This document shows, in pieces, positions 13,932 through 21,673 of a stretch of DNA of 40,561 nucleotides (position 1 is the stretch's first letter; every line of letters begins with the position of its first letter). This stretch comes from CAZQGO01 sp964593065. GTDB taxonomy: Bacteria; Oederibacteriota; JAAXVQ01. Below the pieces are notes generated by a model. That model searched no databases. It worked only from the letters and a program-made list of their open reading frames with translations, and had not been told where the DNA came from. The DNA is taken from NCBI GenBank assembly GCA_964593065.1, contig CAZQGO010000024.1:1-40561 (forward strand). The letters run 5' to 3'. The position numbers and the translations under genes are program-made.

Positions 13932-14981
13932 ATGCGTACCCATTTGCCCGAACGCCAAAAAAAGCCCGGCGTCTGCTACGCCCTGACCGACGACGGCGTG
14001 GAGTTGCCGGTCATCGACGTCACCCATCCCGCCTTCTTCCTGCCGAAGCCCACCGGGGACGAAGTGGCAGGGATGGTGGAGAATGCCGTCCGGGAGATGG
14101 AAGGCCACAACCGCCTGCCGGCCTGGGCCCGCCGGGCCTTCCTGTGGTGGTTCGGCAGGAAATCCGTACTGATGCGCGGGCTGCGGGGAGAGAAGGGCGG
14201 CTTCCTGAGCGGCATGAACACCTACCTCATGAAGCTCGGGCCGGACAATTTGGGTTCGGCATATTCCTCACGCGTGGACCGGGCCATTGCGGCCTCCCCG
14301 CCCGCGGTTTCGACCCGCCTGCGCCTGCAGGACACGGCCCGGCTTCTGGCGGACGGCCTGTCACCGCTGCTGGCCGCGCGGCCGAACGCGCCCCTGCACT
14401 TGATCAACATCGCCGGCGGGCCGTGCCTGGACAGCCTCAATGCCCTCATCCTCCTGCGCGCGGACGAACCCGCCTTGGTGGCCGGCCGCGCCCTCAGGAT
14501 CCACGCCCTGGACCTGCACAGTCCGGGGCCGTCATTCGGCGCCCGGGCCCTGGAGGCCCTGCGGGTTCCGGGGGCGCCGCTGTCCGGTCTCGACGCGGAA
14601 CTGCACTTCACGCCCTACGACTGGTCGGAGCCGGGAACCCTGCGCGCGTTTCTGCGTGGCCTGCCCCTGGCGGGAGCGGTCGCGGCGGCCTCCTCGGAGG
14701 GCGGGCTGCTCCACTACGGCACGAACGCCGACGTCGCCGGCAACCTGCTCGTCCTGGCGCAGGAACTCCCGCGGGATGGGGTGGTGGTCGCCTCCTTCAC
14801 GCGCGATGACAACCCCGCGCGCGCCTTCGACCAGGCAGGGAACCTGCGCACCATCGCGCGCTCGCTGGACCGGATCCGAGCCTTGGCCGGGGAGCAGGGC
14901 TGGGCCGTCGAAGAATGCCTGACCCAGGTGACCAGCCGCGTGGTCCGCCTGCGCCAGGCCGGTGTTGGGGCAGGCACTTGA
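13932..14981 (+). CDS. Conserved-looking cytoplasmic protein, possibly methyltransferase-like
   Basis: A 349-residue protein with no signal peptide or membrane helix. The middle has LHLINIAGGPCLDSLNALILL, a Gly-rich strand-turn reminiscent of the nucleotide or SAM-binding loop of class I methyltransferases, followed by RIHALDLHSPG, a possible acidic second strand. The family was not recognised. The start ATG at 13932 has GGAG about 7 bases upstream; an ATG at 13914 and the frame start at 13860 are alternatives. The promoter candidate at 13860-13889 favours a start at or after 13914. The C-terminal part (EEGWAVEECLTQVTSRVVRL-like) ends like a strand-helix pair. Function inferred only weakly. 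Confidence 0.65.
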   Translation: MRTHLPERQKKPGVCYALTDDGVELPVIDVTHPAFFLPKPTGDEVAGMVENAVREMEGHNRLPAWARRAFLWWFGRKSVLMRGLRGEKGGFLSGMNTYLMKLGPDNLGSAYSSRVDRAIAASPPAVSTRLRLQDTARLLADGLSPLLAARPNAPLHLINIAGGPCLDSLNALILLRADEPALVAGRALRIHALDLHSPGPSFGARALEALRVPGAPLSGLDAELHFTPYDWSEPGTLRAFLRGLPLAGAVAAASSEGGLLHYGTNADVAGNLLVLAQELPRDGVVVASFTRDDNPARAFDQAGNLRTIARSLDRIRALAGEQGWAVEECLTQVTSRVVRLRQAGVGAGT

Positions 14982-15137
14982 TTTTCGCCGGCTTCCGCCT
15001 TGGAGGGTCAGGAACCGGCCTGCCACTCGTCCGAGTTTAAGAACTGGCGAAACCGCCGAGGATGTGATATATCTCTATCCCTATGTCCACCTCCAGCCCC
15101 CCCCAGGCATTATCTGCTCGACCCGTCAATATAGTCC

Positions 15138-15755
15138 TTGCTGATATCCAATCTTGTCACCATCTGCCTGGCGGTAAGCCAGAACTGGAATGTCACCGTC
15201 GTCATCTGGATTTACTGGTTTCAGAGCATCACCATCGGCTTTTTCAACCTCATCCGCATCCTTGCGCTGCAGGACTTTCGGGTAGTGGAAAACGAGGAAC
15301 TGGTCGGCCTGCCTCCCTTTCCCAGCCTGGCCAACGAGCGGGCTCCATCCAAGCGATTCATCCAGATCTCCAGCGCCGTAATTTTTTCGATTCATTTTGG
15401 AGCCGTGCATTTTGCCTATTTCATGCTGCTGATGAAGGGCACCTTCGCCCGCACCTTTGGAAACGTCCCGAATCGCTTTGAATGGCAATATATTCTCCTG
15501 GCCGCCGTGCTGTTTTTCATGAACCACTTATTCTCGTATCTCCACCACAGGCCGCAAGAGCGCATCAAGTCAACCATCGGCCCGTTGATGTTTTATCCTT
15601 ACGTCAGAGTGCTTCCGATGCAGTTCGTGCTGGGCCTGAGTCTTACCGCTGCGGGCGCTCTGCCGTTTTTTCTGGTGCTGAAAACGCTGGCTGATTGTAT
15701 CATGCACCTGATCGAGCATGCTGTCTTGCGTGGGGGCGGGGAACAGCGGACCTGA
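15138..15755 (+). CDS. DUF6498-like membrane protein, start uncertain or frameshifted
   Basis: At least 205 residues with about five hydrophobic segments (LISNLVTICLAV, VVIWIYWFQSITIGFFNLIRIL, IFSIHFGAVHFAYFMLLM, YILLAAVLFFMNHLFSYL, VLPMQFVLGLSL). The IYWFQSITIGFFN segment resembles the YW-E-N..IGF motif of DUF6498 membrane proteins. The only start in this frame is a TTG at 15138 just after an in-frame TAG and without a ribosome site. In another frame an ATG at 15083 reads SARPVNIVLAD up to this point, so a one-base change near 15130 could have split an original longer gene. Role unknown. Confidence 0.6.
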   Translation: MLISNLVTICLAVSQNWNVTVVIWIYWFQSITIGFFNLIRILALQDFRVVENEELVGLPPFPSLANERAPSKRFIQISSAVIFSIHFGAVHFAYFMLLMKGTFARTFGNVPNRFEWQYILLAAVLFFMNHLFSYLHHRPQERIKSTIGPLMFYPYVRVLPMQFVLGLSLTAAGALPFFLVLKTLADCIMHLIEHAVLRGGGEQRT

Positions 15756-15819
15756 GACGGAAGCGGCGCGCCGGCATCGCGGTGCGGGCCGTGGCCGCGA
15801 AGGCGCGGAGGTGTGAAAC

Positions 15820-16353
15820 ATGGATGACCAGGTCAAGCAGGCCCAGTTTCTGGCGGAGCTGGGGTTTTTAGAGGACGTTATCCGCAAGCTGGGGTATCGG
15901 ACCCACCTGAAGGAACCGGGCCCGGACCTGCCCTATCCCATGCTCAGCGTGAACCTGGAACCGGCCAAAGCCAGCGGCCAGGTCGCTCTGACCTATTATC
16001 CTGTCCCCGAAGGGGACGCGGGTGACCTGAAGTACCTGCAGTATTACGCCATCGTGCCGGGGACCGAAGGCGCGGCCGAGTTCGAACGCGCGGCCGGAAT
16101 CCTGCCTTTTCTCAACGCCCGGCTGGTTCTCGGCCATTTCGGCATCAGCGAAGCCCCCCCGCTGTTATACTTCCGCTACGTGCAGGCCCTGCCCGACACC
16201 AAGCTCGCTACCTCCGAGGACATTGCCGACATCCTGGTCATGATCGGCGCGGCCTTGGACCTGTTTGCCGGAATCCTGGTCGAGTATCTGCAAGGCAAAT
16301 TGGACCTGGGTCAGGCCAGGGCCGCGATCCAGTCCAAGCTGCAAGGAAAGTAG
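15820..16353 (+). CDS. YbjN/T3SS-chaperone-like protein (tentative)
   Basis: A 177-residue soluble protein. The arrangement (an N-terminal helix, an alternating strand region ending GQVALTYYPVPEGD, then ILPFLNARLVLGHFGISE and PLLYFRYVQALPDTKLATSEDIADILVMIGAALDLF) resembles the mixed alpha/beta fold of YbjN/Tir-chaperone-like proteins, which bind partner proteins; the match is from memory and tentative. A strong GGAGGTG site precedes the ATG. It is separate from its neighbours and nothing in the context says more. C-terminal helix LDLGQARAAIQSKLQGK is basic. Confidence 0.55.
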   Translation: MDDQVKQAQFLAELGFLEDVIRKLGYRTHLKEPGPDLPYPMLSVNLEPAKASGQVALTYYPVPEGDAGDLKYLQYYAIVPGTEGAAEFERAAGILPFLNARLVLGHFGISEAPPLLYFRYVQALPDTKLATSEDIADILVMIGAALDLFAGILVEYLQGKLDLGQARAAIQSKLQGK

Positions 16354-16583
16354 TTCGCCCCCCGGGGCAATCTCCTCCGAATATCCTTCTGATCCCGGGC
16401 AGCCGGCGGCGGGATCGAATGACCTATGCGGAAGCCCGAAAATCAAAATATCGGTTTTATGCCTGCCTCCTGGTCCAAATGCAAAACCGTCCTGATTGTC
16501 TATGGAAAGACGCATTGATTCGTGATATGCTTGAATATCAGCCGCGAATGGAGGGCCCGGTTGCGGGCTTGGGAGGTCTAAGG

Positions 16584-16793
16584 ATGCCTTGCAAATACAT
16601 GGACGATTGCCAGGGTTACGAAGTCATGCTTTCCAGTCTGGATGTCTGGAAAACCTTGTATTGCCTGAATGATTCCAAATATCCCGATTGCGCCCGGTTC
16701 AAACTGTCCGCTACGGGAGCCGCGGTCCCGGTGAACCTTCTGCCAAACGGAAAATATCTTCTTCACAAATCCGAGCCCAAAAAGGAAAATTAG
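16584..16793 (+). CDS. Small Cys-rich protein, C-x5-C...C...C type (1)
   Basis: A 69-residue protein starting at the ATG at 16584 behind GGAGG (16572-16576); a longer frame upstream has no ribosome site. Cysteines are arranged C-x5-C, then Tyr-Cys, then C-x-R-[FY] (CKYMDDC, TLYC, PDCARF), followed by VPVNLLPNGK. The gene at 23611-23820 has the same order and the same first spacing, so the two are paralogues. The four Cys could bind zinc or a cluster. I recall similar small proteins in deltaproteobacteria and near response regulators, but no function is known. About 230 bp of noncoding sequence precedes it. Confidence 0.7.
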   Translation: MPCKYMDDCQGYEVMLSSLDVWKTLYCLNDSKYPDCARFKLSATGAAVPVNLLPNGKYLLHKSEPKKEN

Positions 16794-17014
16794 TCATCTC
16801 GCGAAGCTGAATCGAATCCGCCTGCTTCAAGGGCCGTACCGGCCGCACGGACGGTAATGATCCAGACCCGGGAGCAGTTTGTTTCTGGGCGAGGTTTGAA
16901 ACGCATAACCTGACTCCCGCACCAGTTGCCGCCAACCCGCCAGTCAACCGCTCGACACAACATTCCTAGCCCATTGCGCTTTTCGCACACGTGGAACCGG
17001 CGGATGGAAGCGCC

Positions 17015-18940
17015 TCACCAACCGCCGCCTCCGCCCCCGCCGCCCCCGCCGCCCGAAGAACCGCCTCCGCCCCCGCCGCTGCGGCTCCCCGGAGCCGTGG
17101 CGGCGGAAGAGAACGCATCCGCCAGCCCCGAGCCCAGGCTTGATCCCAAGGCACCCGCATTGAAACCCGCGCCGGAGTACCAGGCGGGCCGGTAGGCCGT
17201 GCGCCCTTCAGCCGCGGCGGTTTGCAGGACGTCTTGGAACTGGGCGGCCCAGCGGTTTTCGACGCCCAGGGCCAGGGCATAGGGCAGGTATTTTTCGAAC
17301 AGCTCGGGGGTTTGTTCCGGCGGATGGAGCAGTTCCAGGCGGTCCTTTTCCGCCCGGGTCAGGAAGAGGGTAAAGCCCTCGATCTTGTCCAGCAGCAGGC
17401 GCCCGATGCGCGTGGGCGCCTTGAGCAGAAAATGAAAGAGCAGGGTCAGGGCCGCCAGCACGCCCCAGATCCCAACCAGTTCGGGCGAGGAAGTCCCCAC
17501 CAAGATGGACAGGCCGAATATTTCCCCGCCATAAAAGGGCAGGGAAAAGGCCGTGATGAACAGGGTGCTGAATAACGTGGCGATTTCGGGTTTGCGGAAA
17601 AGGGAGCGCCAGCTTTTCAGCACCAGCCCGCTGAGCATCACCACCCCGGCGGTCCAGCCGGTCAGCCATACCAGCATGAAAACCGAGACCATGCCCATGG
17701 CCCGCCCGGCGGCGATCAGCGTGGCCAGGAACGTCAGGCCCGCGATGACCAGGCCCGGAATGAGCGCGGCCGTGTTCTTGAGAAAATATTTTCCCAGGTA
17801 CTGCCGCTGCAAATTGCCGGAATAGGATTTGACGGCCGCTTGAAAGATCGCATGCTGGCTGTTGTCCAGCGTCAATTCATCCCGTCCCCCCAGCAGGGAG
17901 CGAAACAGTGCGGCCTCGTCGCCGGTCAGCCGCCGGCCCGGCGGGGTCGGAAGCTTTTTCAGGACATATTCTTTGCCGGTCTTTTCGATCCGGAGCCAGC
18001 CTTTCACGGCCAGGTTGATGAGCGTGCTGGTGAGGCACTGTTGATCGAAGTTCATACGCCGGACGTATCGCAGCGCGCCCGGCGACAGGCCTTCGGGGGG
18101 AGTGAACAAGGGCACGATGACCCCGGGCCGCGGATCGCGGCCTTTCAACCACCATACCACCAGGTAATAGACCAGCAGGACCAAGAACCCGGCCAGGCCG
18201 ACAAGGAGATCGCGATGGTCGTGGATAAAATAGGCCCTTTGCTGCGCAGCCGTGGGCGCGGCGACCACGCCCTTGGGCCAGCCCAGCACGATCGTCATTC
18301 CCTCGCCCGGCGCGAGCGGCCGGGTGGAGGCGAACAGCATGCACCCCGGGCCGCAGGCCTGCGTGCGATAGTTTCGTCCCCGGGCCCCCCGGGCGCCGGT
18401 GTAGGCTTCGGCCGTCAGCCGGTCCGGGGACACCGGGACGGGCAGGCTGACCCGGCACTGGACGGACTGGATGGAAAAGGACCAGTCGTTGCCCGTGACG
18501 TTCCAATACAGTTCGTCGTGGTCCGGGAAAAATCCGAGCTGGCGGTTGGTCGCGTACTGCAGGGTATAGGTGTACACGCCCGGGTCGAGCGTTACGTCCT
18601 TGCGGCCGATGTACACCCGGATGCCGTGCTCCAGGTTTTCCGTAAAATAGGGCTCGGGCTCCCCGTCCCGGGTCACGGCCCGGACCTCGAAGGGCACTTG
18701 GTGCTTGCCGCCGCGCGGGCCCTGGTATTGCGTCGGGAAATCGCGGTAAATGCCGTGCTTGATCTCCTGGTGCTCGGAACGGACCTGGATGGTTTCCGTG
18801 ACCAGCAGACCGCCGTCGGCCTGGATTCCGACCTCGCTGTCGAAACGCAGAATGCTTTCCTGCGCCGCGGCCGGCGACCAGGCCAGGGCCCCCGCCAGCA
18901 GGACCAGGGACAGCCGGAGGAGACCGCGCCAAGGTTTCAC
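17015..18940 (-). CDS. DUF2207 membrane protein
   Basis: A 641-residue predicted inner-membrane protein of the DUF2207 (YciQ-like) family. It has a signal sequence (LVLLAGALAWSPAAA), a large periplasmic beta-rich domain (about residues 25-270) and a C-terminal half with several membrane helices. It ends in a Gly-rich tract of nearly pure Gly (about 25 residues), typical of the family. The start was set at the GTG at 18940, which overlaps the stop codon of lemA in a GTGA arrangement, so translation of the two is coupled. The pair lemA-DUF2207 is common, and the function is unknown, possibly envelope stress or maintenance. A longer frame upstream lies inside lemA and was rejected. Confidence 0.88.
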   Translation of the reverse strand: MKPWRGLLRLSLVLLAGALAWSPAAAQESILRFDSEVGIQADGGLLVTETIQVRSEHQEIKHGIYRDFPTQYQGPRGGKHQVPFEVRAVTRDGEPEPYFTENLEHGIRVYIGRKDVTLDPGVYTYTLQYATNRQLGFFPDHDELYWNVTGNDWSFSIQSVQCRVSLPVPVSPDRLTAEAYTGARGARGRNYRTQACGPGCMLFASTRPLAPGEGMTIVLGWPKGVVAAPTAAQQRAYFIHDHRDLLVGLAGFLVLLVYYLVVWWLKGRDPRPGVIVPLFTPPEGLSPGALRYVRRMNFDQQCLTSTLINLAVKGWLRIEKTGKEYVLKKLPTPPGRRLTGDEAALFRSLLGGRDELTLDNSQHAIFQAAVKSYSGNLQRQYLGKYFLKNTAALIPGLVIAGLTFLATLIAAGRAMGMVSVFMLVWLTGWTAGVVMLSGLVLKSWRSLFRKPEIATLFSTLFITAFSLPFYGGEIFGLSILVGTSSPELVGIWGVLAALTLLFHFLLKAPTRIGRLLLDKIEGFTLFLTRAEKDRLELLHPPEQTPELFEKYLPYALALGVENRWAAQFQDVLQTAAAEGRTAYRPAWYSGAGFNAGALGSSLGSGLADAFSSAATAPGSRSGGGGGGSSGGGGGGGGGGGW

Positions 18941-19503
18941 GGGGCGCTGATCCGGGGCGTCTCGCGCTCCCCGGCCTCGGTGATCTCGAAAAAGTCCCTG
19001 GAATGGAATCCGAACAGGCGGGCGACCACCAGGCTGGGGAAGGAGCGGCACTGGGTATTGAAGAGCCGCACCACCGCGTTGTAATACCGGCGCGCAAGCT
19101 GGAGCTGTTCCTCGACCTCCTGCAGGGCGGTTTGGAGCTGCAAAAAATTCTGGTTGGCTTTCAGGTCCGGGTAGGCTTCGGCCAGCGCCAGCAGGGAGGA
19201 CAAGGCCTTCGTCAGCCGGTTTTCGGCCGCGGCCACGTCCGCCTGGCCGCGCGCCTGCAGGGCCTGGGCGCGATCGGCGGCCAAGCGTGTAAAGATATCC
19301 CGTTCATGCCGGGCATAGCCCTTGACCGTGGCCTCCAGATTGGGAATGAGGTCGTGGCGGCGCTTGAGCTGCACCTCGATGCCGCTCCAGGCTTCGTTGG
19401 CCTGCACCTGGTAGGCCACCAGGCGGTTGTAGGCCAGGGCCAGCCACAACAGCAGGACCAGGGGAATTCCCAGCAGGATGGAAAGCAGCAGGATGAGGTT
19501 CAT
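18937..19503 (-). CDS. lemA: LemA family protein
   Basis: A 188-residue LemA protein. One N-terminal membrane helix (LILLLSILLGIPLVLLLWLAL) is followed by the classic helical domain with NRLVAYQVQANEAWSGIEVQLKRRHDLIPNLEATVKGYARHE, the family hallmark, and AYPDLKANQNFLQLQ further on. It lies at the inner membrane with the helical domain outside. The gene is first in the operon with DUF2207 and its stop overlaps the next start. The ribosome site is weak. LemA proteins are widespread, with no settled biochemical function. Confidence 0.95.
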   Translation of the reverse strand: MNLILLLSILLGIPLVLLLWLALAYNRLVAYQVQANEAWSGIEVQLKRRHDLIPNLEATVKGYARHERDIFTRLAADRAQALQARGQADVAAAENRLTKALSSLLALAEAYPDLKANQNFLQLQTALQEVEEQLQLARRYYNAVVRLFNTQCRSFPSLVVARLFGFHSRDFFEITEAGERETPRISAP

Positions 19504-19722
19504 GGACGGGTCCGATCTTCAGAAGGTTTCTCATCATAGCCAAAAGCCGGACGAACTTCCAGGAAAATCCAGTCCGGGCACTTAAGCACATCCTCCGATC
19601 TCCTCCGCAAGTTTGGAAAAACGGGGATTGATTTATTCCTTAATAAAACCACTCGAACAAAGGTATAATACGGCATTGTTTTTGAACATCATCCCCGCGA
19701 AAATCAGATCGGGAGGATTGCC

Positions 19723-19932
19723 ATGTCGCAGCGGAACAGCCAGAATCCCATCCGCAAGGAAACGAGCTTTAAAAGAGAGCGCAGCCGGTATATCCGCGGC
19801 GTTGCCAAACAGGACGGCAAGGTCCGGGGTGCGATTCCCTGCCCGTCCTGCGGGGCCGACGTGCCGCCGAAACCCGGTTTCAGAATGCGGTCGCTGAAAT
19901 GCCCCAAGTGCGGCGCGCCCGTGCACAAGTAA
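19723..19932 (+). CDS. Small zinc-ribbon protein
   Basis: A 69-residue basic protein with two CxxC motifs in the C-terminal half (CPSCG at about 40 and CPKCG at about 61), forming one zinc ribbon. The N-terminal half is highly charged (RKETSFKRERSRYIR). GGGAGG precedes the ATG, and a TATAAT at 19664-19669 lies about 55 bp upstream as a possible -10. Its ribbon is followed, 64 bp later, by a lipoprotein-like gene also carrying CPRCG pairs. It may bind nucleic acid or protein, but no family was recognised. Confidence 0.72.
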   Translation: MSQRNSQNPIRKETSFKRERSRYIRGVAKQDGKVRGAIPCPSCGADVPPKPGFRMRSLKCPKCGAPVHK

Positions 19933-19996
19933 TACGGACATGATATACCTGGCGCCTTTTCCGGGTGAAGTTCGGACCTTGAAGGGGGGATTGCGT

Positions 19997-20179
19997 ATGA
20001 GATGGTTGCTGCTTTTATCGGTGCTCGGGATGGCATTTCTAGGCGCCGGCTGCGCCACGGCCTATCATTGCCCTCGCTGCGGATATTTCTTAAGCAAACC
20101 CGTGCTCAAGGGCTCCATCTTTCGCTGCCCGCGCTGCGGCGAGGCAACTCTCAGGGGAAGAGCCCATGAGCTTCGGTAG
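19997..20179 (+). CDS. Small lipoprotein-like zinc-ribbon protein
   Basis: A 60-residue protein. The N-terminus (MRWLLLLSVLGMAFLGAGCAT) is a short signal with a Cys after LGAG, an imperfect lipobox, so it may be a lipoprotein. The rest has CPRCGYFL and RCPRCGEA, a zinc ribbon that would lie outside the cytoplasm if the protein is exported. An upstream in-frame start at 19940 was rejected because GGGGGA precedes the ATG at 19997. Zinc ribbons in exported lipoproteins are uncommon. It may be cotranscribed with the zinc-ribbon gene before it. Confidence 0.65.
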   Translation: MRWLLLLSVLGMAFLGAGCATAYHCPRCGYFLSKPVLKGSIFRCPRCGEATLRGRAHELR

Positions 20180-20255
20180 AATACGGGGAGGGAGCACCGG
20201 AACGCATACCGCCCCACGAGGGTAAAAATCAACGAAAGACGCCAGATACGGAAAA

Positions 20256-21530
20256 ATGCCAGTCATGGAAACAGCAGAACTTGTCTCCTTGCATCGCAAA
20301 CGCTTGCTGCACATCATCCTCCCCCTGTTCATCGGCTCGGTCATCGCCTATTTGGACCGCATCAATATCGCCTATGCCGCCCTGACCATGAACCAGGAGT
20401 TGGGATTCACCCCCACGGTCTTCGGCATGGGGGCCGGGATCTTCTTCGCCGGCTACGTGCTCTTCGAGATTCCCGGCGCGCTGATCGCCGAGCGCTGGAG
20501 CCCGCGCATCTGGCTGATGCGCATCATGGTCACCTGGGGCCTGGTCTCGGTGCTCATGGTTTTCATCCATACCGCCTGGCAGTTCTACACGGTCCGCTTT
20601 CTGCTCGGGGCCGCGGAGGCCAGCTTCTATCCCGTGGCCTACGCGAGCGTGATCCCCCGCTGGTACGCGCCCGAGGAACGTCCGCGCGCCATTGCCCTGA
20701 TGCTGGCGTCCCTGCAGATTTCGGCCATGATCGGCTCGCCCCTGGCCGGCTGGATTCTCGGCCTGGGTGCCTGGGGCCTCAAGGGCTGGCAGCTGCTGTT
20801 CGTGGTGGAGGCCGTGCCCGCGGTCCTGTTCGGAATCCTGCTGCTGTTCTGGCTGGCCGACTGGCCGGAAAAGGCCGCCTGGCTTACCGGGCCCGAAAAA
20901 GAGTACCTGAAGGAGGCCTTCGCGCGGGAAACCGCGGCCAAGAACAGCGTCCGCCGCTATACGGTGTGGCAGGCGTTCGGCGACGGGGAAGTCCTCAAGT
21001 TGTGCGGCATCTATTTCCTGTGGATCACGGGCTTCTGGGGCTACAACTACTGGCTGCCCACGGTGCTCGAGGAAGCCTCGGGCTGGTCCACCATGGCCAT
21101 CGGCTGGATCATCGTCATTCCCATGACCCTGGCCCTGCTGGGCATGCTGCTGGTCGGCTATTCCTCTTCGCGGACCGGGGAGAAGCGCTGGCACGGGGCC
21201 GTGCCCATGTTCCTGGCCGCGCTGGCCATGCTGGGCGGCGTGTGGCTCAAGGATCCCCGGCTGGGATTCGCGGCGGTCTGCCTGGCGGGCGTGGGCGTGT
21301 ACAGCGCCTTCGGCGTATGGTGGTCCTATCCCACGGCTTTCCTGACCGGCGCCGCCGCCGCGGGCGCCGTGGGCCTGATCAATTCCAGCGGCAATGTCGG
21401 CGGCTACGTGGGGCCGTTCCTGGCCGGCTGGATCAAGACCCTGACCGGTTCCTTTCACTCGGCCTACCTGCTGTTCGCCTTGTCCCTGACCCTGGCCGGC
21501 CTGCTCATGCTGACATTGAAGAAACGGTGA
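20256..21530 (+). CDS. MFS transporter, anion:cation symporter (ACS) type
   Basis: A 424-residue major facilitator with about 12 membrane helices. The first part, LPLFIGSVIAYLDRINIAYAAL, is the DR-I-N-I-[AG] motif of the ACS family (phthalate, tartrate and sugar-acid permeases). The EIPGALIAERWSPRIWLMRIM and RFLLGAAEASFYP segments also match the family. It probably imports an organic anion with protons or sodium. Two ATGs lie close together (20256 and 20265) and either may be used. No metabolic gene for such a substrate is adjacent, so the substrate is open. The beta-helix gene follows 143 bp later. Confidence 0.92.
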   Translation: MPVMETAELVSLHRKRLLHIILPLFIGSVIAYLDRINIAYAALTMNQELGFTPTVFGMGAGIFFAGYVLFEIPGALIAERWSPRIWLMRIMVTWGLVSVLMVFIHTAWQFYTVRFLLGAAEASFYPVAYASVIPRWYAPEERPRAIALMLASLQISAMIGSPLAGWILGLGAWGLKGWQLLFVVEAVPAVLFGILLLFWLADWPEKAAWLTGPEKEYLKEAFARETAAKNSVRRYTVWQAFGDGEVLKLCGIYFLWITGFWGYNYWLPTVLEEASGWSTMAIGWIIVIPMTLALLGMLLVGYSSSRTGEKRWHGAVPMFLAALAMLGGVWLKDPRLGFAAVCLAGVGVYSAFGVWWSYPTAFLTGAAAAGAVGLINSSGNVGGYVGPFLAGWIKTLTGSFHSAYLLFALSLTLAGLLMLTLKKR

Positions 21531-21673
21531 TCCGGACCAGTCTCCCGTTCCTTTCTCTTTCCCATAATGTCTGGTGTTTCTTCCCGACGGTCGGTTAGGA
21601 TATGGACAGGGAGCGAGGAAAACGGCCGGCTTTGTTGGGGCGCCCTCGCTCTAAACCTCGCGAGGAGGGAATC

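Noticed and set aside
17840..19084. A 414-codon plus-strand frame opposite DUF2207 and lemA
   Set aside because: Antisense to two well-recognised genes, composition typical of a shadow frame, no ribosome site.
20229..21458. A 409-codon minus-strand frame opposite the MFS gene
   Set aside because: Rich in Gln, Gly and His in the fashion of an antisense frame; the plus strand carries a clear MFS permease.
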